A stretch of 64,000 nucleotides of DNA from Sphingomonas sp. LY29 (GTDB lineage Bacteria > Pseudomonadota > Alphaproteobacteria > Sphingomonadales > Sphingomonadaceae), in contig NZ_CP141587.1 of the NCBI RefSeq assembly GCF_035593985.1, positions 1,920,001 through 1,984,000 of the forward strand. Reading direction: 5' to 3'. The position numbers were made by a program, and so were the translations under genes. A model generated the notes under the pieces. That model made no database searches. It was not told the origin of the DNA and saw only the letters and a list, made by a program, of their open reading frames with translations. Below, one piece after another: positions 45,464-56,500 of this stretch (positions are counted from its first letter, which is position 1; each line of letters begins with the position of its first letter).

Positions 45464-45588
45464 CTTTCGGGCGCGTTTGGGGCTTGAGGCGCGCTCTCCC
45501 AACAGAGACGGTCATGCGCAGCCGCCGATGAGTGCTGCGTGGCCGGGGTTACCTTATACGGACCCCCGACGAACAAAGGAATGAATCC

Positions 45589-46005
45589 ATGCGCCATCGC
45601 GTTGGCCATCGTAAGCTTCAGCGGACCTCGAGCCACCGGACCGCGCTGTTCCGGAACATGGCGGCGGCGCTGATCAAGCACGAGCAGATCACCACCACCA
45701 CCGCCAAGGCGAAGGAGCTTCGCCCCTATGTCGAGAAGCTGATCACGCTGGCGAAGAAGGGCGGCCTGTCGAACCGCCGCCTGGCGCATTCGCGGCTTCT
45801 GGACGACGCGCAGCTGGTCAAGCTGTTCGACGTGCTGGCCGAGCGTTATGCGGGCCGCGAGGGTGGTTACACCCGCATCATCAAGGCCGGCATCCGCAAG
45901 AACGACGCCGCCGCGATCTCGATCATCGAACTGGTCGACCGCGACGTCAGCGCCAAGGGCCAGGATTCGGGCCCGGTGATGATCGAGGAAGAGGTCGAAG
46001 CGTAA
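45589..46005 (+). CDS. rplQ: 50S ribosomal protein L17
   Basis: A 138-residue protein. It starts [25 protein letters not shown], diagnostic of L17, and has [23 protein letters not shown] and [13 protein letters not shown]. The ATG at 45589 has AAAGGA about 9 nt upstream; the frame is open back to 45532. It normally follows rpoA directly. Here a terminator and three unrelated genes intervene, so it needs its own promoter. A TTATAC at 45554-45559 could be a -10 element, but no good -35 was found. A terminator follows. Confidence 0.98.
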   Translation: MRHRVGHRKLQRTSSHRTALFRNMAAALIKHEQITTTTAKAKELRPYVEKLITLAKKGGLSNRRLAHSRLLDDAQLVKLFDVLAERYAGREGGYTRIIKAGIRKNDAAAISIIELVDRDVSAKGQDSGPVMIEEEVEA

Positions 46006-46031
46006 GCTTTTCGACTTCATCTCAAGAAAAA

Positions 46032-46067
46032 ATGGCCCGCGCGCTTCGGCTCGCGGGCCTTTTTTTA
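46032..46067 (+). terminator. Rho-independent terminator after rplQ
   Basis: GGCCCGCG pairs with CGCGGGCC around a short TTCG-centred loop and is followed by seven or more T residues. It lies 27 nt after the stop codon. Confidence 0.9.
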
Positions 46068-46230
46068 TGCGTTTTCGGGATGCCCAAGTGTTCGTGCACG
46101 GAGGAGAAGTGGCGGGCAAGATGAACGGGAGGCGCGTTTCCAGTTCAGTTTCAATGCACCGAATCAGGTCCAAGGTCGTTGCACACCAAGACGACTATAT
46201 TTGACTTGGCCTTTTTTCAGGAGCCACCCC

Positions 46231-46809
46231 ATGAAGACTTTCTCGATCCTTACCGGCGCTGCCGGTCTTGCAGCCCTTGTGGCGGCGGCTTCGCCCGCGG
46301 CGGCGCAGCAGTATCCGTACGGCTATCCGCAGCAGCAGCCGCAGGGCGGCGTGATCGGCGCGATCATCAATTCGGTGACCGGCGGCGGCTACGGCCAGTA
46401 TCCGCAGGGCAATTACGGATATCAGCAGGTCGGCGAGCGCCAGCTGGTCGCGCAGTGCGCCGCGGCGGCCGAGCAACGCCTGAACGTGCAGTATCGCGGC
46501 AACGGGTACGGCAACGGCTATAACGGTTACCAGAACGGCTATGGCGCCAACAACGGCTATCCGCAGCAGGCCGGCGGTCGCGTCCTGGGCATCACCAATG
46601 TCGAGCGTCGCGGGAACGGCGGGCTTCGCATCACCGGCGTCGCGACGTCGGGCCAGATCTATGCCCAGCCGAACCAGGGGTATTACGGCCAGCGCCAGCA
46701 GGTCCAGCAGGTCGCGGACATCCGCTTCACCTGCCAGGTCAACCGCAACGGCCAGGTGAGCAACGTTCGCCTGAACCGCAACCAGGCGGCGCAGTATCGC
46801 GGCTACTAA
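46231..46809 (+). CDS. Secreted Tyr/Gly/Gln-rich protein (paralog 1)
   Basis: A 192-residue secreted protein. The ATG at 46231 gives a signal peptide (MKTFSILTGAAGLAALVAAA, cleavage near AAAQ), with AGGAG about 7 nt upstream. The mature part begins with Tyr/Pro/Gln-rich repeats, then GGVIGAIINSVTGGGYGQYP, a middle of NGY-type repeats, and a C-terminal strand-rich part with two cysteines (LVAQCAAAAEQRL and RFTCQVNRNGQVSNVRLNR), ending YRGY. A second gene of the same build lies at 49284. I know similar proteins in Sphingomonads without an assigned function. Confidence 0.75.
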   Translation: MKTFSILTGAAGLAALVAAASPAAAQQYPYGYPQQQPQGGVIGAIINSVTGGGYGQYPQGNYGYQQVGERQLVAQCAAAAEQRLNVQYRGNGYGNGYNGYQNGYGANNGYPQQAGGRVLGITNVERRGNGGLRITGVATSGQIYAQPNQGYYGQRQQVQQVADIRFTCQVNRNGQVSNVRLNRNQAAQYRGY

Positions 46810-46832
46810 GCCGGGACACGACCAGATGAAGG

Positions 46833-46865
46833 AGGGTGCGGGTCGTCATGGCCCGCACCCTTTTT
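46833..46865 (+). terminator. Rho-independent terminator after paralog 1
   Basis: GGGTGCGGGTC pairs with GGCCCGCACCC (one wobble) around a short loop, followed by TTTTT. Confidence 0.88.
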
Positions 46866-46943
46866 CGTGCGAGGTAAGCGATTGCGAATGGCGCGGGCGA
46901 TGCTACTCCTTGGCGCATAAGAACTTTCCGGAGAGCTTTTTCG

Positions 46944-49121
<2,178 letters not shown>

Positions 49122-49128
49122 GGACGAG

Positions 49129-49158
49129 GCCGGTCCCGGCGGTTGCGCCGGGGCCGGC
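49129..49158 (+). terminator. Stem-loop after the prolyl oligopeptidase gene
   Basis: A 12-13 bp GC-rich stem, GCCGGTCCCGGCG with CGCCGGGGCCGGC, starts 8 nt after the stop. No T run follows, so termination may depend on Rho, or the element may only stabilise the mRNA. Confidence 0.5.
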
Positions 49159-49283
49159 CCGTTAACCTGTCTGAACGGCAGCAAACCGCCAATTCAGGGC
49201 CGATGCAGCCTGAATCGCTTATTGAGCGTTACAGACCCGGAAAAAACGTCCGGGATATGGACGTATCGATAAGGAGAGAGCCG

Positions 49284-49826
49284 ATGTCGGCGAAGAAGAA
49301 CATTCTGATTGGCGCAGCGGGTTTCGCCGCGGCGATGGTCGTGGCCACTCCGGCAGCGGCTCAATATTATCCGCAGCCGCAGTATGGCTATCAGAACCAG
49401 GGCGGCGGCGTGCTTGGCGCGATCGTCAACCAGGTGCTGGGTTACGGCCGATACCCGTACGGCAATTATGGCTACCAGCAGTATGGTAACCAGAGCCAGG
49501 GCATCAACCAGTGTGCCGCTGTGGTCGAACAGCGCCTTCGCGGCGGTGGCTATGCCAATTACGGCGGCTATCGTTACCAGAATCAAGGCTACGGCGGACG
49601 CGTTCTTGGCGTCACCCGGGTCGAAGGCCGCAACAATGGCGGCGTGAAGGTCTGGGGCGTCGCAAGCTCGGGTAACACCGGTTACGACGGCTATCGTCGC
49701 AACAACTATGGCACCTATGGCTACAGCGCCGGCGCCGACCTTCGCTGGGACTGCACCGTCGACCGCTATGGTCGGGTCCGCAACGTCGATATCAATCGTC
49801 GCGCGGCTTACTATCGCGGTTACTAA
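49284..49826 (+). CDS. Secreted Tyr/Gly/Gln-rich protein (paralog 2)
   Basis: A 180-residue secreted protein of the same design as the 46231 gene. It has a signal peptide (NILIGAAGFAAAMVVATPAA, cleavage after AAAQ), a Tyr/Pro/Gln-rich start, GGGVLGAIVNQVLGYGRYP, then INQCAAVVEQRLRGGG. After Tyr/Gly repeats come GGRVLGVTRVEGRNNGGVKVWGV and a second cysteine (LRWDCTVDRYGRVRNVDIN), ending YYRGY. AAGGAG lies about 10 nt upstream of the ATG. The two conserved cysteines in both paralogs suggest one disulfide. The function is unknown. Confidence 0.75.
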   Translation: MSAKKNILIGAAGFAAAMVVATPAAAQYYPQPQYGYQNQGGGVLGAIVNQVLGYGRYPYGNYGYQQYGNQSQGINQCAAVVEQRLRGGGYANYGGYRYQNQGYGGRVLGVTRVEGRNNGGVKVWGVASSGNTGYDGYRRNNYGTYGYSAGADLRWDCTVDRYGRVRNVDINRRAAYYRGY

Positions 49827-49856
49827 CGCCTGAAGCCTCCACGTTGGTGGACAGGG

Positions 49857-49893
49857 ATGCGCGCGGGTCTTAGGGCTCGCGCGCATTCTCTTT
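49857..49893 (+). terminator. Rho-independent terminator after paralog 2
   Basis: TGCGCGCGGG pairs with CTCGCGCGCA (one wobble) around a short loop and is followed by TTCTCTTT. Confidence 0.75.
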
Positions 49894-49911
49894 GTGGAGC
49901 CCGTCACGCGC

Positions 49912-51471
49912 ATGAGCCTGCCCACCGCCGATGCCATCCTGATCGTCGACTTCGGCAGCCAGGTCACCCAACTCATCGCCCGCCGTGTCCGCGAAGCCGG
50001 GGTCTATTGCGAGATTGCCCCGTTCCAGTCCGCCGAGGAGGCCTTCGAGCGACTGTCTCCCAAGGGCGTGATCCTGTCGGGATCGCCCGCCGGGGTCCCT
50101 GAGGAAAACAGCCCGCGCGCGCCGCAGCGGCTGTTCGACAGCGGCGTTCCGATCCTTGGCATCTGCTATGGCCAGCAGGTCATGAGCCACCAGCTGGGCG
50201 GGACCGTGGAGGCGGGCGACAGCGGCGAGTTCGGCCGCGCGTTCCTGACCGTGACCGAGCCATGCGCGTTGTTCGACGGCCTGTGGGCGGTCGGCGAGCG
50301 GCACCAAGTGTGGATGAGCCACGGCGACAAGGTCACCAACTTCGCGCCGGGCTTCAAGATCGTCGCGGTGAGTGACGGCGCGCCGTTCGCTGTCATCGCC
50401 GACGAGGAGCGGCGCTATTACGGTACCCAGTTCCATCCCGAGGTGGTGCACACGCCCGACGGCGCCAAGCTGCTCGCGAACTTCGTCACCAAGGTGTGTG
50501 GGGTCATCGGCGACTGGTCGATGGGCGCGTATCGCGAGGCCAAGATCCGCGACATTCGCGAACAGGTCGGCGCCGGGCGCGTCATCTGCGGCCTGTCTGG
50601 CGGCGTCGACAGCTCGGTCGCGGCGATCCTGATCCACGAGGCGATCGGCAGCCAGCTGACCTGCGTGTTCGTCGATCACGGGCTGCTTCGAATGAACGAG
50701 CGCGAGCAGGTCGAGACGCTGTTCCGCGATCATTACAACATCCCGCTGGTGGTGGTGGACGCCGAGGAACGGTTCCTTTCGGGGCTCGCGGGGGTCACCG
50801 ATCCCGAGGCCAAGCGCAAGTTCATCGGCGGCGAGTTCATCGCGGTGTTCGAGGAGGAAGCGGCCAAGCTGGGCGGGGCCGAGTTCCTTGCGCAGGGGAC
50901 GCTTTATCCCGACGTGATCGAGAGCGTTAGCTTCACCGGCGGGCCGTCGGTGACGATCAAGAGCCACCACAATGTCGGCGGGCTGCCAGAGCGGATGAAC
51001 ATGGCGCTGGTCGAGCCGCTTCGCGAATTGTTCAAGGACGAAGTGCGCGTGCTGGGCAAGGAGCTTGGCCTCGACGAGAAGTTCGTCGGGCGGCACCCCT
51101 TCCCGGGGCCGGGGCTGGCAATCCGCATTCCGGGCGAAGTGACCAAGGAACGGTGCGACATCCTGCGCAAGGCGGACGCGATCTACCTCGAGGAGATCCG
51201 CAATGCCGGACTGTACGATGCGATCTGGCAGGCCTTCGCGGTGCTGCTGCCGGTGCGCACGGTCGGCGTCATGGGCGATTATCGCACCTACGACAGCGTG
51301 TGTGGACTTCGCGCGGTCACCAGCGTCGACGGGATGACCGCCGACATCTACCCGTTCGACGCCGCCTTCCTGTCGGGCTGCGCGACGCGGATCATCAACG
51401 AGGTCAAGGGCATCAACCGCGTGGTCTACGACTACACGTCGAAGCCGCCCGGCACGATCGAATGGGAATGA
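49912..51471 (+). CDS. guaA: GMP synthase (glutamine-hydrolysing)
   Basis: Converts XMP to GMP in purine synthesis. The glutaminase domain has Cys85 in GICYGQQ and the His/Glu pair in TQFHPEV. The ATP-pyrophosphatase domain has the P-loop SGGVDSS at residues 229-235 ([17 protein letters not shown]). The dimerisation domain ends PPGTIEWE, which is diagnostic. The ATG at 49912 is used; a GTG at 49894 would add six residues. Length (519) fits. It is monocistronic as far as can be seen. Confidence 0.98.
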   Translation: MSLPTADAILIVDFGSQVTQLIARRVREAGVYCEIAPFQSAEEAFERLSPKGVILSGSPAGVPEENSPRAPQRLFDSGVPILGICYGQQVMSHQLGGTVEAGDSGEFGRAFLTVTEPCALFDGLWAVGERHQVWMSHGDKVTNFAPGFKIVAVSDGAPFAVIADEERRYYGTQFHPEVVHTPDGAKLLANFVTKVCGVIGDWSMGAYREAKIRDIREQVGAGRVICGLSGGVDSSVAAILIHEAIGSQLTCVFVDHGLLRMNEREQVETLFRDHYNIPLVVVDAEERFLSGLAGVTDPEAKRKFIGGEFIAVFEEEAAKLGGAEFLAQGTLYPDVIESVSFTGGPSVTIKSHHNVGGLPERMNMALVEPLRELFKDEVRVLGKELGLDEKFVGRHPFPGPGLAIRIPGEVTKERCDILRKADAIYLEEIRNAGLYDAIWQAFAVLLPVRTVGVMGDYRTYDSVCGLRAVTSVDGMTADIYPFDAAFLSGCATRIINEVKGINRVVYDYTSKPPGTIEWE

Positions 51472-51583
51472 TCCGTGGCGGCCCGTCCGATCGGGGCGTA
51501 TCGCTAGCGTCATTTTCCGCTAGGCGTTTGTAACCGATACGCTAGGTTGCCGTTCGCTCGGGGGAGTTGGCGGGGGGCGTCAA

Positions 51584-53326
51584 ATGAGTGACCGTGTGCC
51601 GGCATTGATCGCAGCAGCGATCGTGGTGCCAATCCTTGGACTGATCTTGTGGTGGGGCGTGCGAAACCTGTTCCGGCAGGTGGGGAATGTCAGGACCACG
51701 ATCGACGAGGAGCGCGACAAGCGGCGCGTCGAAGCGGAGGCGGACGCGCCCCAGGCATTTGGCCGCAAGCGGAGCCTCGACGCGGATCGGCTGCGCGATC
51801 AGGAAGCGATACCGTCCGCGGCGGGGCGGGGAATGGCGATGGGCCATTCGGTGACGCCCGCAGCTTCGGCCGAAACGCCAGCCAGTCCGACCGAGCCGCC
51901 GGTTCCGCCGATGGCATCGACGAGCCCAGCCGATTTTTTCAAGGAACAGGCGCGGATCCAGGACGATGCTCTGAAGGCCGAGTTGACGTCGCACGTCGAC
52001 CGGCCTGTGCCGCCACTGACCTCGGCGGGCGCGGAGTCGATCGAGCGCGCCTCGAAGGCGCGGCTGGCGATCAAGCATGTTTTTCCGCCGCGGCATCCGC
52101 AGCGCAGCATGAGCTATTTCGGCGGGTTGCCGATCGTCCCGCAAAATTTCGACTGGCCGCTGGTCCACGATCGCAAAGGACTGCTGGAGCGGCTGACGTT
52201 CATGGCGCAGGTCGATTGCGCGGACATCCCGCCGGGACCGGGCCGCGACCTCTTGCCGGCCAAGGGCTTCCTCTATTTCTTCGCGCCGCTGTCGGACAAT
52301 TTCGGTCCCGATGCCTGCCATTTCGTGACGCGATATCTGGCCAAGCCGGTGACCAAGACGTGGGAACCAACCGAAGGAGCTTTCTCCGCCAAGCTGCCGC
52401 CCAACGATCCGATCGACGAGACGTGGCGCGGGCGGCGCAACCACTTCGACCGGGTCGAGATCGATTTCGGCTGGATCGAGGAGCCGAGTGACGAGGAGGT
52501 CGCCGCGCGGCGCGACGAGGGCCATGCGTTCGAGGTGGCGGACATTGTCCGCAAGGAGAAGGAGGACGGCTTCTTCGGGCCGACGCCGGCCGAGAACAAA
52601 CTGTTGTGGAGCAGCGAGGCGCCCAAGGACGCGGCATGGATTCCGTTTGCGAGCTTCCCCGCTAATTGGAAGACCCTGCGGATTCTGCATCGGTTCGTGC
52701 AATCGTATTATCTGGAGGAATCGGGGGACGTTACCGAGCGAGTGACGGCGCTTGGTGAGGTTGCCGACGACCATCCGGAGAAGGTGCGGCTGCAGGCGTT
52801 GCAGCGCGAGATCGGTGCAGTCGGCAGCAAGATGTTCGAACCGTTCAGTGGGGCAATCAACCTCAACAACAAGGACCATGACGCCCCGAGCGATGAGGAA
52901 AAGGGCAAGGTTCTGGCGTTCCTTGACGACATTCGCCTTCACGGCATTCCGTCGTCAAAGGCACGCCCATATCGCCACTTGTCGGTTCCGGGCGTGATCA
53001 ACCGATGGATTCAGTCGGCAGCGGTGCACGGTGCCGAGGCCGGATTGAGCGACCCGGATGGTGCGGCGCTGATCCCCGCCGAGGTCATCGATGCGCTGGC
53101 GACCCGACATGCACCGCGCAAGCACCACATGCTAGGCAAAGGCGAGGTCGTGCAGGTCGCAGCCGACGAGATGAAGGATCGCTACATCCTGCTGATGCAG
53201 CTAGGGCCCGACCAGGCGCTCGACTGGCTGGTCGGGGAAATGGGGCCGCTCCAATATTGGATCACTCCCGAAGACCTCGCCGCCAAGAAGTTCGAGAACA
53301 CGGTCCTGACGATCGAAGCATATTGA
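51584..53326 (+). CDS. Membrane-anchored DUF1963 protein
   Basis: A 580-residue protein. One membrane segment lies near residues 6-25 (PALIAAAIVVPILGLILWWG). About 110 residues of charged then Pro/Ser/Ala-rich linker follow, then a large soluble part. The latter has FGGLPIVPQNFDWPLV, LTFMAQVDCADIPPGPG and GFLYFFAPLSD, the pattern of DUF1963 (YwqG-like). It ends LLMQLGPDQALDWLVGEMGPLQYWI, also typical. DUF1963 proteins are usually cytosolic and about 250-300 residues, so the anchor and the long insertion (about 255-450) are unusual. The function is not known. Confidence 0.8.
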   Translation: MSDRVPALIAAAIVVPILGLILWWGVRNLFRQVGNVRTTIDEERDKRRVEAEADAPQAFGRKRSLDADRLRDQEAIPSAAGRGMAMGHSVTPAASAETPASPTEPPVPPMASTSPADFFKEQARIQDDALKAELTSHVDRPVPPLTSAGAESIERASKARLAIKHVFPPRHPQRSMSYFGGLPIVPQNFDWPLVHDRKGLLERLTFMAQVDCADIPPGPGRDLLPAKGFLYFFAPLSDNFGPDACHFVTRYLAKPVTKTWEPTEGAFSAKLPPNDPIDETWRGRRNHFDRVEIDFGWIEEPSDEEVAARRDEGHAFEVADIVRKEKEDGFFGPTPAENKLLWSSEAPKDAAWIPFASFPANWKTLRILHRFVQSYYLEESGDVTERVTALGEVADDHPEKVRLQALQREIGAVGSKMFEPFSGAINLNNKDHDAPSDEEKGKVLAFLDDIRLHGIPSSKARPYRHLSVPGVINRWIQSAAVHGAEAGLSDPDGAALIPAEVIDALATRHAPRKHHMLGKGEVVQVAADEMKDRYILLMQLGPDQALDWLVGEMGPLQYWITPEDLAAKKFENTVLTIEAY

Positions 53327-53344
53327 GAAGGTAAGAATCGGACG

Positions 53345-53692
53345 ATGGTTACGCTGTACGGCATCCCCAATTGCGACACGGTGAAAAAGGCGCGCGCGTG
53401 GCTTGAATCGCGCGGGGTCAATTACGGGTTTCACGATTACAAGAAGGCCGGCGCCGACGCGGCGCTGTTGCAGCCGTGGGTTGATCGGCTGGGCTGGGAA
53501 GCGCTGCTCAACCGGTCGGGAACGACGTTCCGCAAGATGGACGAATCCGAACGCTCGAACATCGACGAGTCCAAGGCGATCGCGATGATGAGCGCGCAGC
53601 CCTCGCTGATCCGCCGCCCGGTGCTGGTTGCGGACGATGCATTGCTCGTCGGGTTCAAGGCGTCTGCGTACGAGGATGCCGGACTCGGCTGA
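53345..53692 (+). CDS. ArsC/Spx-family thioredoxin-fold protein (YffB type)
   Basis: A 115-residue protein with the ArsC-type start VTLYGIPNCDTVKKARAWL (active Cys10) and the end PSLIRRPVLVADDALLVGF. The FHDYKKAG segment is typical of the YffB/Spx-like branch. It has a single active-site cysteine and lacks the Arg triad of true arsenate reductases, so a glutathione-linked reductase or regulatory role is more likely than arsenate reduction. It follows the DUF1963 gene by 18 nt and is probably co-transcribed with it. Confidence 0.85.
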   Translation: MVTLYGIPNCDTVKKARAWLESRGVNYGFHDYKKAGADAALLQPWVDRLGWEALLNRSGTTFRKMDESERSNIDESKAIAMMSAQPSLIRRPVLVADDALLVGFKASAYEDAGLG

Positions 53693-53752
53693 GCCCTTGC
53701 CCTGCCGCCCCTTCGCGCGCAGTCTGCGCGGCGTCATGAGAAGGGGGCTTCG

Positions 53753-54202
53753 ATGAGCGAGACGATAGAGGAAAACGCCGCGGTTTACGCGGGCGTGGTG
53801 CCGACGTGGTTTAAGGTTGCGGCGGTGGCGGCGGTGCTGTGGGAAGTGATCGGCTGCTTCATGTACGTCAGTCAGGTCACCGCCGACCCGGCGACCCTTC
53901 CGCTCGACCAGCGCGCAATGTGGGAAGCGGCGCCGACGTGGATGGTCGCAGCCTATGCGATCGCGGTGTGGGTCGGGCTGATCGGGGCGGTGCTGCTGTT
54001 GATGCGGCGGCGGCTGGCGGAGCCGGTGCTGCTGGTGTCGCTAGTCGCGGTGGTGGTGCAGTTTTCGGCGCTGCTGCTGGTGCCCGCGCTTCGCGACCGG
54101 ACGCCGTCGGACGCGCTGCTGGGCCCGATCATCATCTTCGTCGTCTGCTATGGAATCTGGATGCTGTCGCGGATCGCACGCAAGCGCGGCTGGCTGCGGT
54201 AG
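53753..54202 (+). CDS. Four-segment membrane protein, unknown function
   Basis: A 149-residue protein with hydrophobic segments at about residues 20-40 (WFKVAAVAAVLWEVIGCFMYV), 63-85 (MVAAYAIAVWVGLIGAVLLLM), 90-112 and 122-140. A short charged N-terminus and a basic C-terminus (IARKRGWLR) suggest both ends are cytoplasmic. I recognise only a general resemblance to small uncharacterised sphingomonad membrane proteins. GAAGGGG lies 6-8 nt upstream of the ATG. A two-way terminator follows. Confidence 0.75.
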   Translation: MSETIEENAAVYAGVVPTWFKVAAVAAVLWEVIGCFMYVSQVTADPATLPLDQRAMWEAAPTWMVAAYAIAVWVGLIGAVLLLMRRRLAEPVLLVSLVAVVVQFSALLLVPALRDRTPSDALLGPIIIFVVCYGIWMLSRIARKRGWLR

Positions 54203-54210
54203 AGGCATGA

Positions 54211-54248
54211 AAAAGGGCGCGCCGCGAACGGCGCGCCCTTCCTTTTCC
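54211..54248. terminator. Bidirectional terminator between convergent genes
   Basis: AAGGGCGCGCCG pairs perfectly with CGGCGCGCCCTT around CGAA. An A-run precedes it and a T-rich stretch follows, so it can stop transcription from both sides. Confidence 0.9.
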
Positions 54249-54255
54249 AGCCCGA

Positions 54256-54615
54256 TCAGAGCGGCTTGCGGGTCTTCTTGGTCTTGGTCGTCGACTTGGC
54301 CGTCGTGGCCTTCGCCGTCGTCGTCTTGGTGGCGTCTGTCGGGGTCGGCGCCAGCTCGTCGGTCTTCGCCGCAGGCGTGGCCGGGTCCGCCGGGGTCGCG
54401 GCCGTTGCCGGGACCGCGGGCATTGCCGCTGTGCCGGTGGCGGGGTCGGTCGGCACCGCCGGAGTGGCCGGCGTGGCCGCCGTCGCTGGCGAGGCCGGAG
54501 TGACGGGCGCGGCCGTCGGCCGCGTGGTCGGCCCCGTGGTCTGCGCCATCGCGGCGGTGGTTCCGAGCGCCAGCATGGCGGCGGTCAGAGCGAATTTCAT
54601 GGTCTTCATCATCAT
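54256..54615 (-). CDS. Low-complexity Ala/Thr/Pro-rich secreted protein with basic tail
   Basis: A 119-residue protein. It has a signal peptide (KFALTAAMLALGTTAAMA, cleavage after AMAQ), then about 60 residues of ATP-type repeats such as PVTPASPATAATPATPAVP, and a Lys/Thr-rich C-terminus (KTTTAKATTAKSTTKTKKTRKPL, quoted in part). No folded domain is apparent. The composition suggests a flexible cell-surface or periplasmic protein. Three adjacent ATGs at the start have AAAGG about 8 nt upstream. It converges with the membrane protein gene on a shared terminator. Confidence 0.65.
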   Translation of the reverse strand: MMMKTMKFALTAAMLALGTTAAMAQTTGPTTRPTAAPVTPASPATAATPATPAVPTDPATGTAAMPAVPATAATPADPATPAAKTDELAPTPTDATKTTTAKATTAKSTTKTKKTRKPL

Positions 54616-54768
54616 GAGTTACCTTTCGAAGGATGAAGGCGCTCCGACCGGGGCCGGAGCAGGTGCAAGCGTCCTAGACCGCCCGATCCGTTAATGATTG
54701 CCGTTGTCGGCGGGGCGTTGGGCCTCCGGGGCTGGTTGCAGTGCAGCGAAACCGCTAGAAACAGCCTC

Positions 54769-55650
54769 ATGTCCACCTTCACCATCGACAGCGCGACCAG
54801 CCGCGCTACCCCGACGCCGGTCCCTGGAAAGCGGATGACGGTCCCTTCGATCCGCGCGCGCAAGGTGGCCGACGGGACGGGGTATCGGACCGAGCAGCCG
54901 TTGGTGATGCTGACCGCCTACACCATGCGATACGCGCAGTTGCTCGACCCGCATTGCGAGATGCTGCTGGTCGGGGACAGCCTGGGGCAGGTGATCTATG
55001 GCCTGCCGTCGACGGTGCCGGTCAGCCTGGAGATGATGTGCGCGCATGGCGCGGCGGTGGTGCGCGGCAGCTGGCACGCGCTGGTCGCGGTCGACATGCC
55101 GTTCGGAAGCTATGAGGGATCGCCCGAGCAGGCGTTCGCGAGTGCGTCGCGGATCATGAAGGAAAGCGGCTGCGCGGCGGTCAAGCTGGAGGGCGGCGAG
55201 GCGATGGCCGAGACGATCGCGTTCCTGTCGGCGCGCGGAATCCCGGTCATCGGCCATGTCGGGCTGACCCCGCAGGCGGTGAACACGCTGGGCGGCTATG
55301 GCGCTCGCGGCAAGAGCGACGCGGAGGCGGCAAAGATCCTGTCGGACGCGCGCGCGGTCGCCGACGCGGGCGCTTTTTCGGTCGTGGTCGAAGGCGTGAT
55401 GGAGAGGATCGCCGACACGGTCACTGCGGCGATTGCGGTGCCGGTGATCGGGATCGGCGCGTCGGCGCGCTGCGATGGGCAGGTGCTGGTGACCGAGGAC
55501 ATGCTCGGCCTGTTCGAGCGCACGCCGCGGTTCGTGAAGCGCTATGCCGACCTGGCCAGCGAGATCGGTGCAGCCGCCGGAAAATATGCGGGCGAAGTTC
55601 GCGAGCGCAGCTTCCCGACCGGCGAGCAGACTTATCGCCCGAAGGCTTGA
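54769..55650 (+). CDS. panB: 3-methyl-2-oxobutanoate hydroxymethyltransferase
   Basis: Transfers a hydroxymethyl group from methylene-tetrahydrofolate to ketoisovalerate, the first step to pantothenate. The 293-residue protein begins [20 protein letters not shown], an N-terminal extension of about 20 residues before the barrel. [28 protein letters not shown] (metal-binding region), [16 protein letters not shown] [35 protein letters not shown] and [18 protein letters not shown] are all PanB signatures. panC is not in the window. Confidence 0.96.
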   Translation: MSTFTIDSATSRATPTPVPGKRMTVPSIRARKVADGTGYRTEQPLVMLTAYTMRYAQLLDPHCEMLLVGDSLGQVIYGLPSTVPVSLEMMCAHGAAVVRGSWHALVAVDMPFGSYEGSPEQAFASASRIMKESGCAAVKLEGGEAMAETIAFLSARGIPVIGHVGLTPQAVNTLGGYGARGKSDAEAAKILSDARAVADAGAFSVVVEGVMERIADTVTAAIAVPVIGIGASARCDGQVLVTEDMLGLFERTPRFVKRYADLASEIGAAAGKYAGEVRERSFPTGEQTYRPKA

Positions 55651-55772
55651 ATGGCCGCCCCCTTTGCCTTTCGCGCCACCCGCGCTAGAGCGGGCGCCGC
55701 CAGCTTCTGTTCATGCCCGGTCCGGGATGAAGGCGGCATGGCGCACCTGCCCATAAGTCGACGAGGAATGAT

Positions 55773-56486
55773 TTGGCGCTGACCCCCGACACCGGTGAGA
55801 GCTTCGTTCGCGAAGTCGACGAGAACCTTCGCCGCGACCAGATGCGGGACACCGCCAAGCGGTACGGCACGTGGATCGTGATCGGCGTCGTCCTGTTCCT
55901 GATCGCGGTCGGGGGATATCTGTTCTGGCAGAACCGCCAGGCGAAGATCGCTTCCGAGCAGAGCGAAACGCTGTCGGCGGCGCTCGACAAGATCGGCAGC
56001 GGCAACACCAAGGGCGCGGTTGCCGAACTGACCCCGCTGTCCGATTCCAACAATGACATCGTCCGCGCCAGCGCGCTGCTGGGCCGGGCAAGCATGGCCG
56101 CCGAGCAGAATAATCGCGCCGAGGCCGCGCGCCTGTTCAACCAGGTCGCCGCCGACGAAAGCCTGCCGCAGGCGCTTCGAGACGTCGGCACGGTGCGCGC
56201 CGTCGCGACCGAATATGACCAGATGAAGCCCGACCAGGTGATTGCCAAGCTGGCCCCGCTAGCCAAGCCCGGGCAGCCGTTCTTCGGCACTGCGGGCGAG
56301 ATGACCGCGATGGCGATGCTGGCCAAGAACGACCGGGCCGGGGCGGGGGCGCTATTCCAGCGCATCGCCGCCGACGCCCAAGTCCCCGAAACCATTCGCA
56401 GCCGCGCGGTGCAGATCGCCGGTTCGCTGGGGGTCGACGCCACCGCGTCGATGCCGGGCGATCCGTCCGCCGCCCCTGCGCTTTAG
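55773..56486 (+). CDS. YfgM-like tetratricopeptide membrane protein
   Basis: A 237-residue protein with a cytoplasmic N-terminus, one membrane segment near residues 32-52 (YGTWIVIGVVLFLIAVGGYLF) and a periplasmic helical-repeat region (ALLGRASMAAEQNNRAEAARLF). This is the build of YfgM, an ancillary SecYEG-associated factor that helps in periplasmic folding. The TTG start at 55773 follows GAGG by about 8 nt. The run YfgM-BamB-Der is conserved widely, and the bamB gene begins 14 nt later. Confidence 0.85.
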   Translation: MALTPDTGESFVREVDENLRRDQMRDTAKRYGTWIVIGVVLFLIAVGGYLFWQNRQAKIASEQSETLSAALDKIGSGNTKGAVAELTPLSDSNNDIVRASALLGRASMAAEQNNRAEAARLFNQVAADESLPQALRDVGTVRAVATEYDQMKPDQVIAKLAPLAKPGQPFFGTAGEMTAMAMLAKNDRAGAGALFQRIAADAQVPETIRSRAVQIAGSLGVDATASMPGDPSAAPAL

Positions 56487-56500
56487 GAACCTGAACCGAT

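Noticed and set aside
53345..53692. Arsenate reductase ArsC
   Set aside because: The family resemblance is to the YffB/Spx branch; no arsenic resistance genes are near and the Arg residues of true ArsC are not evident.
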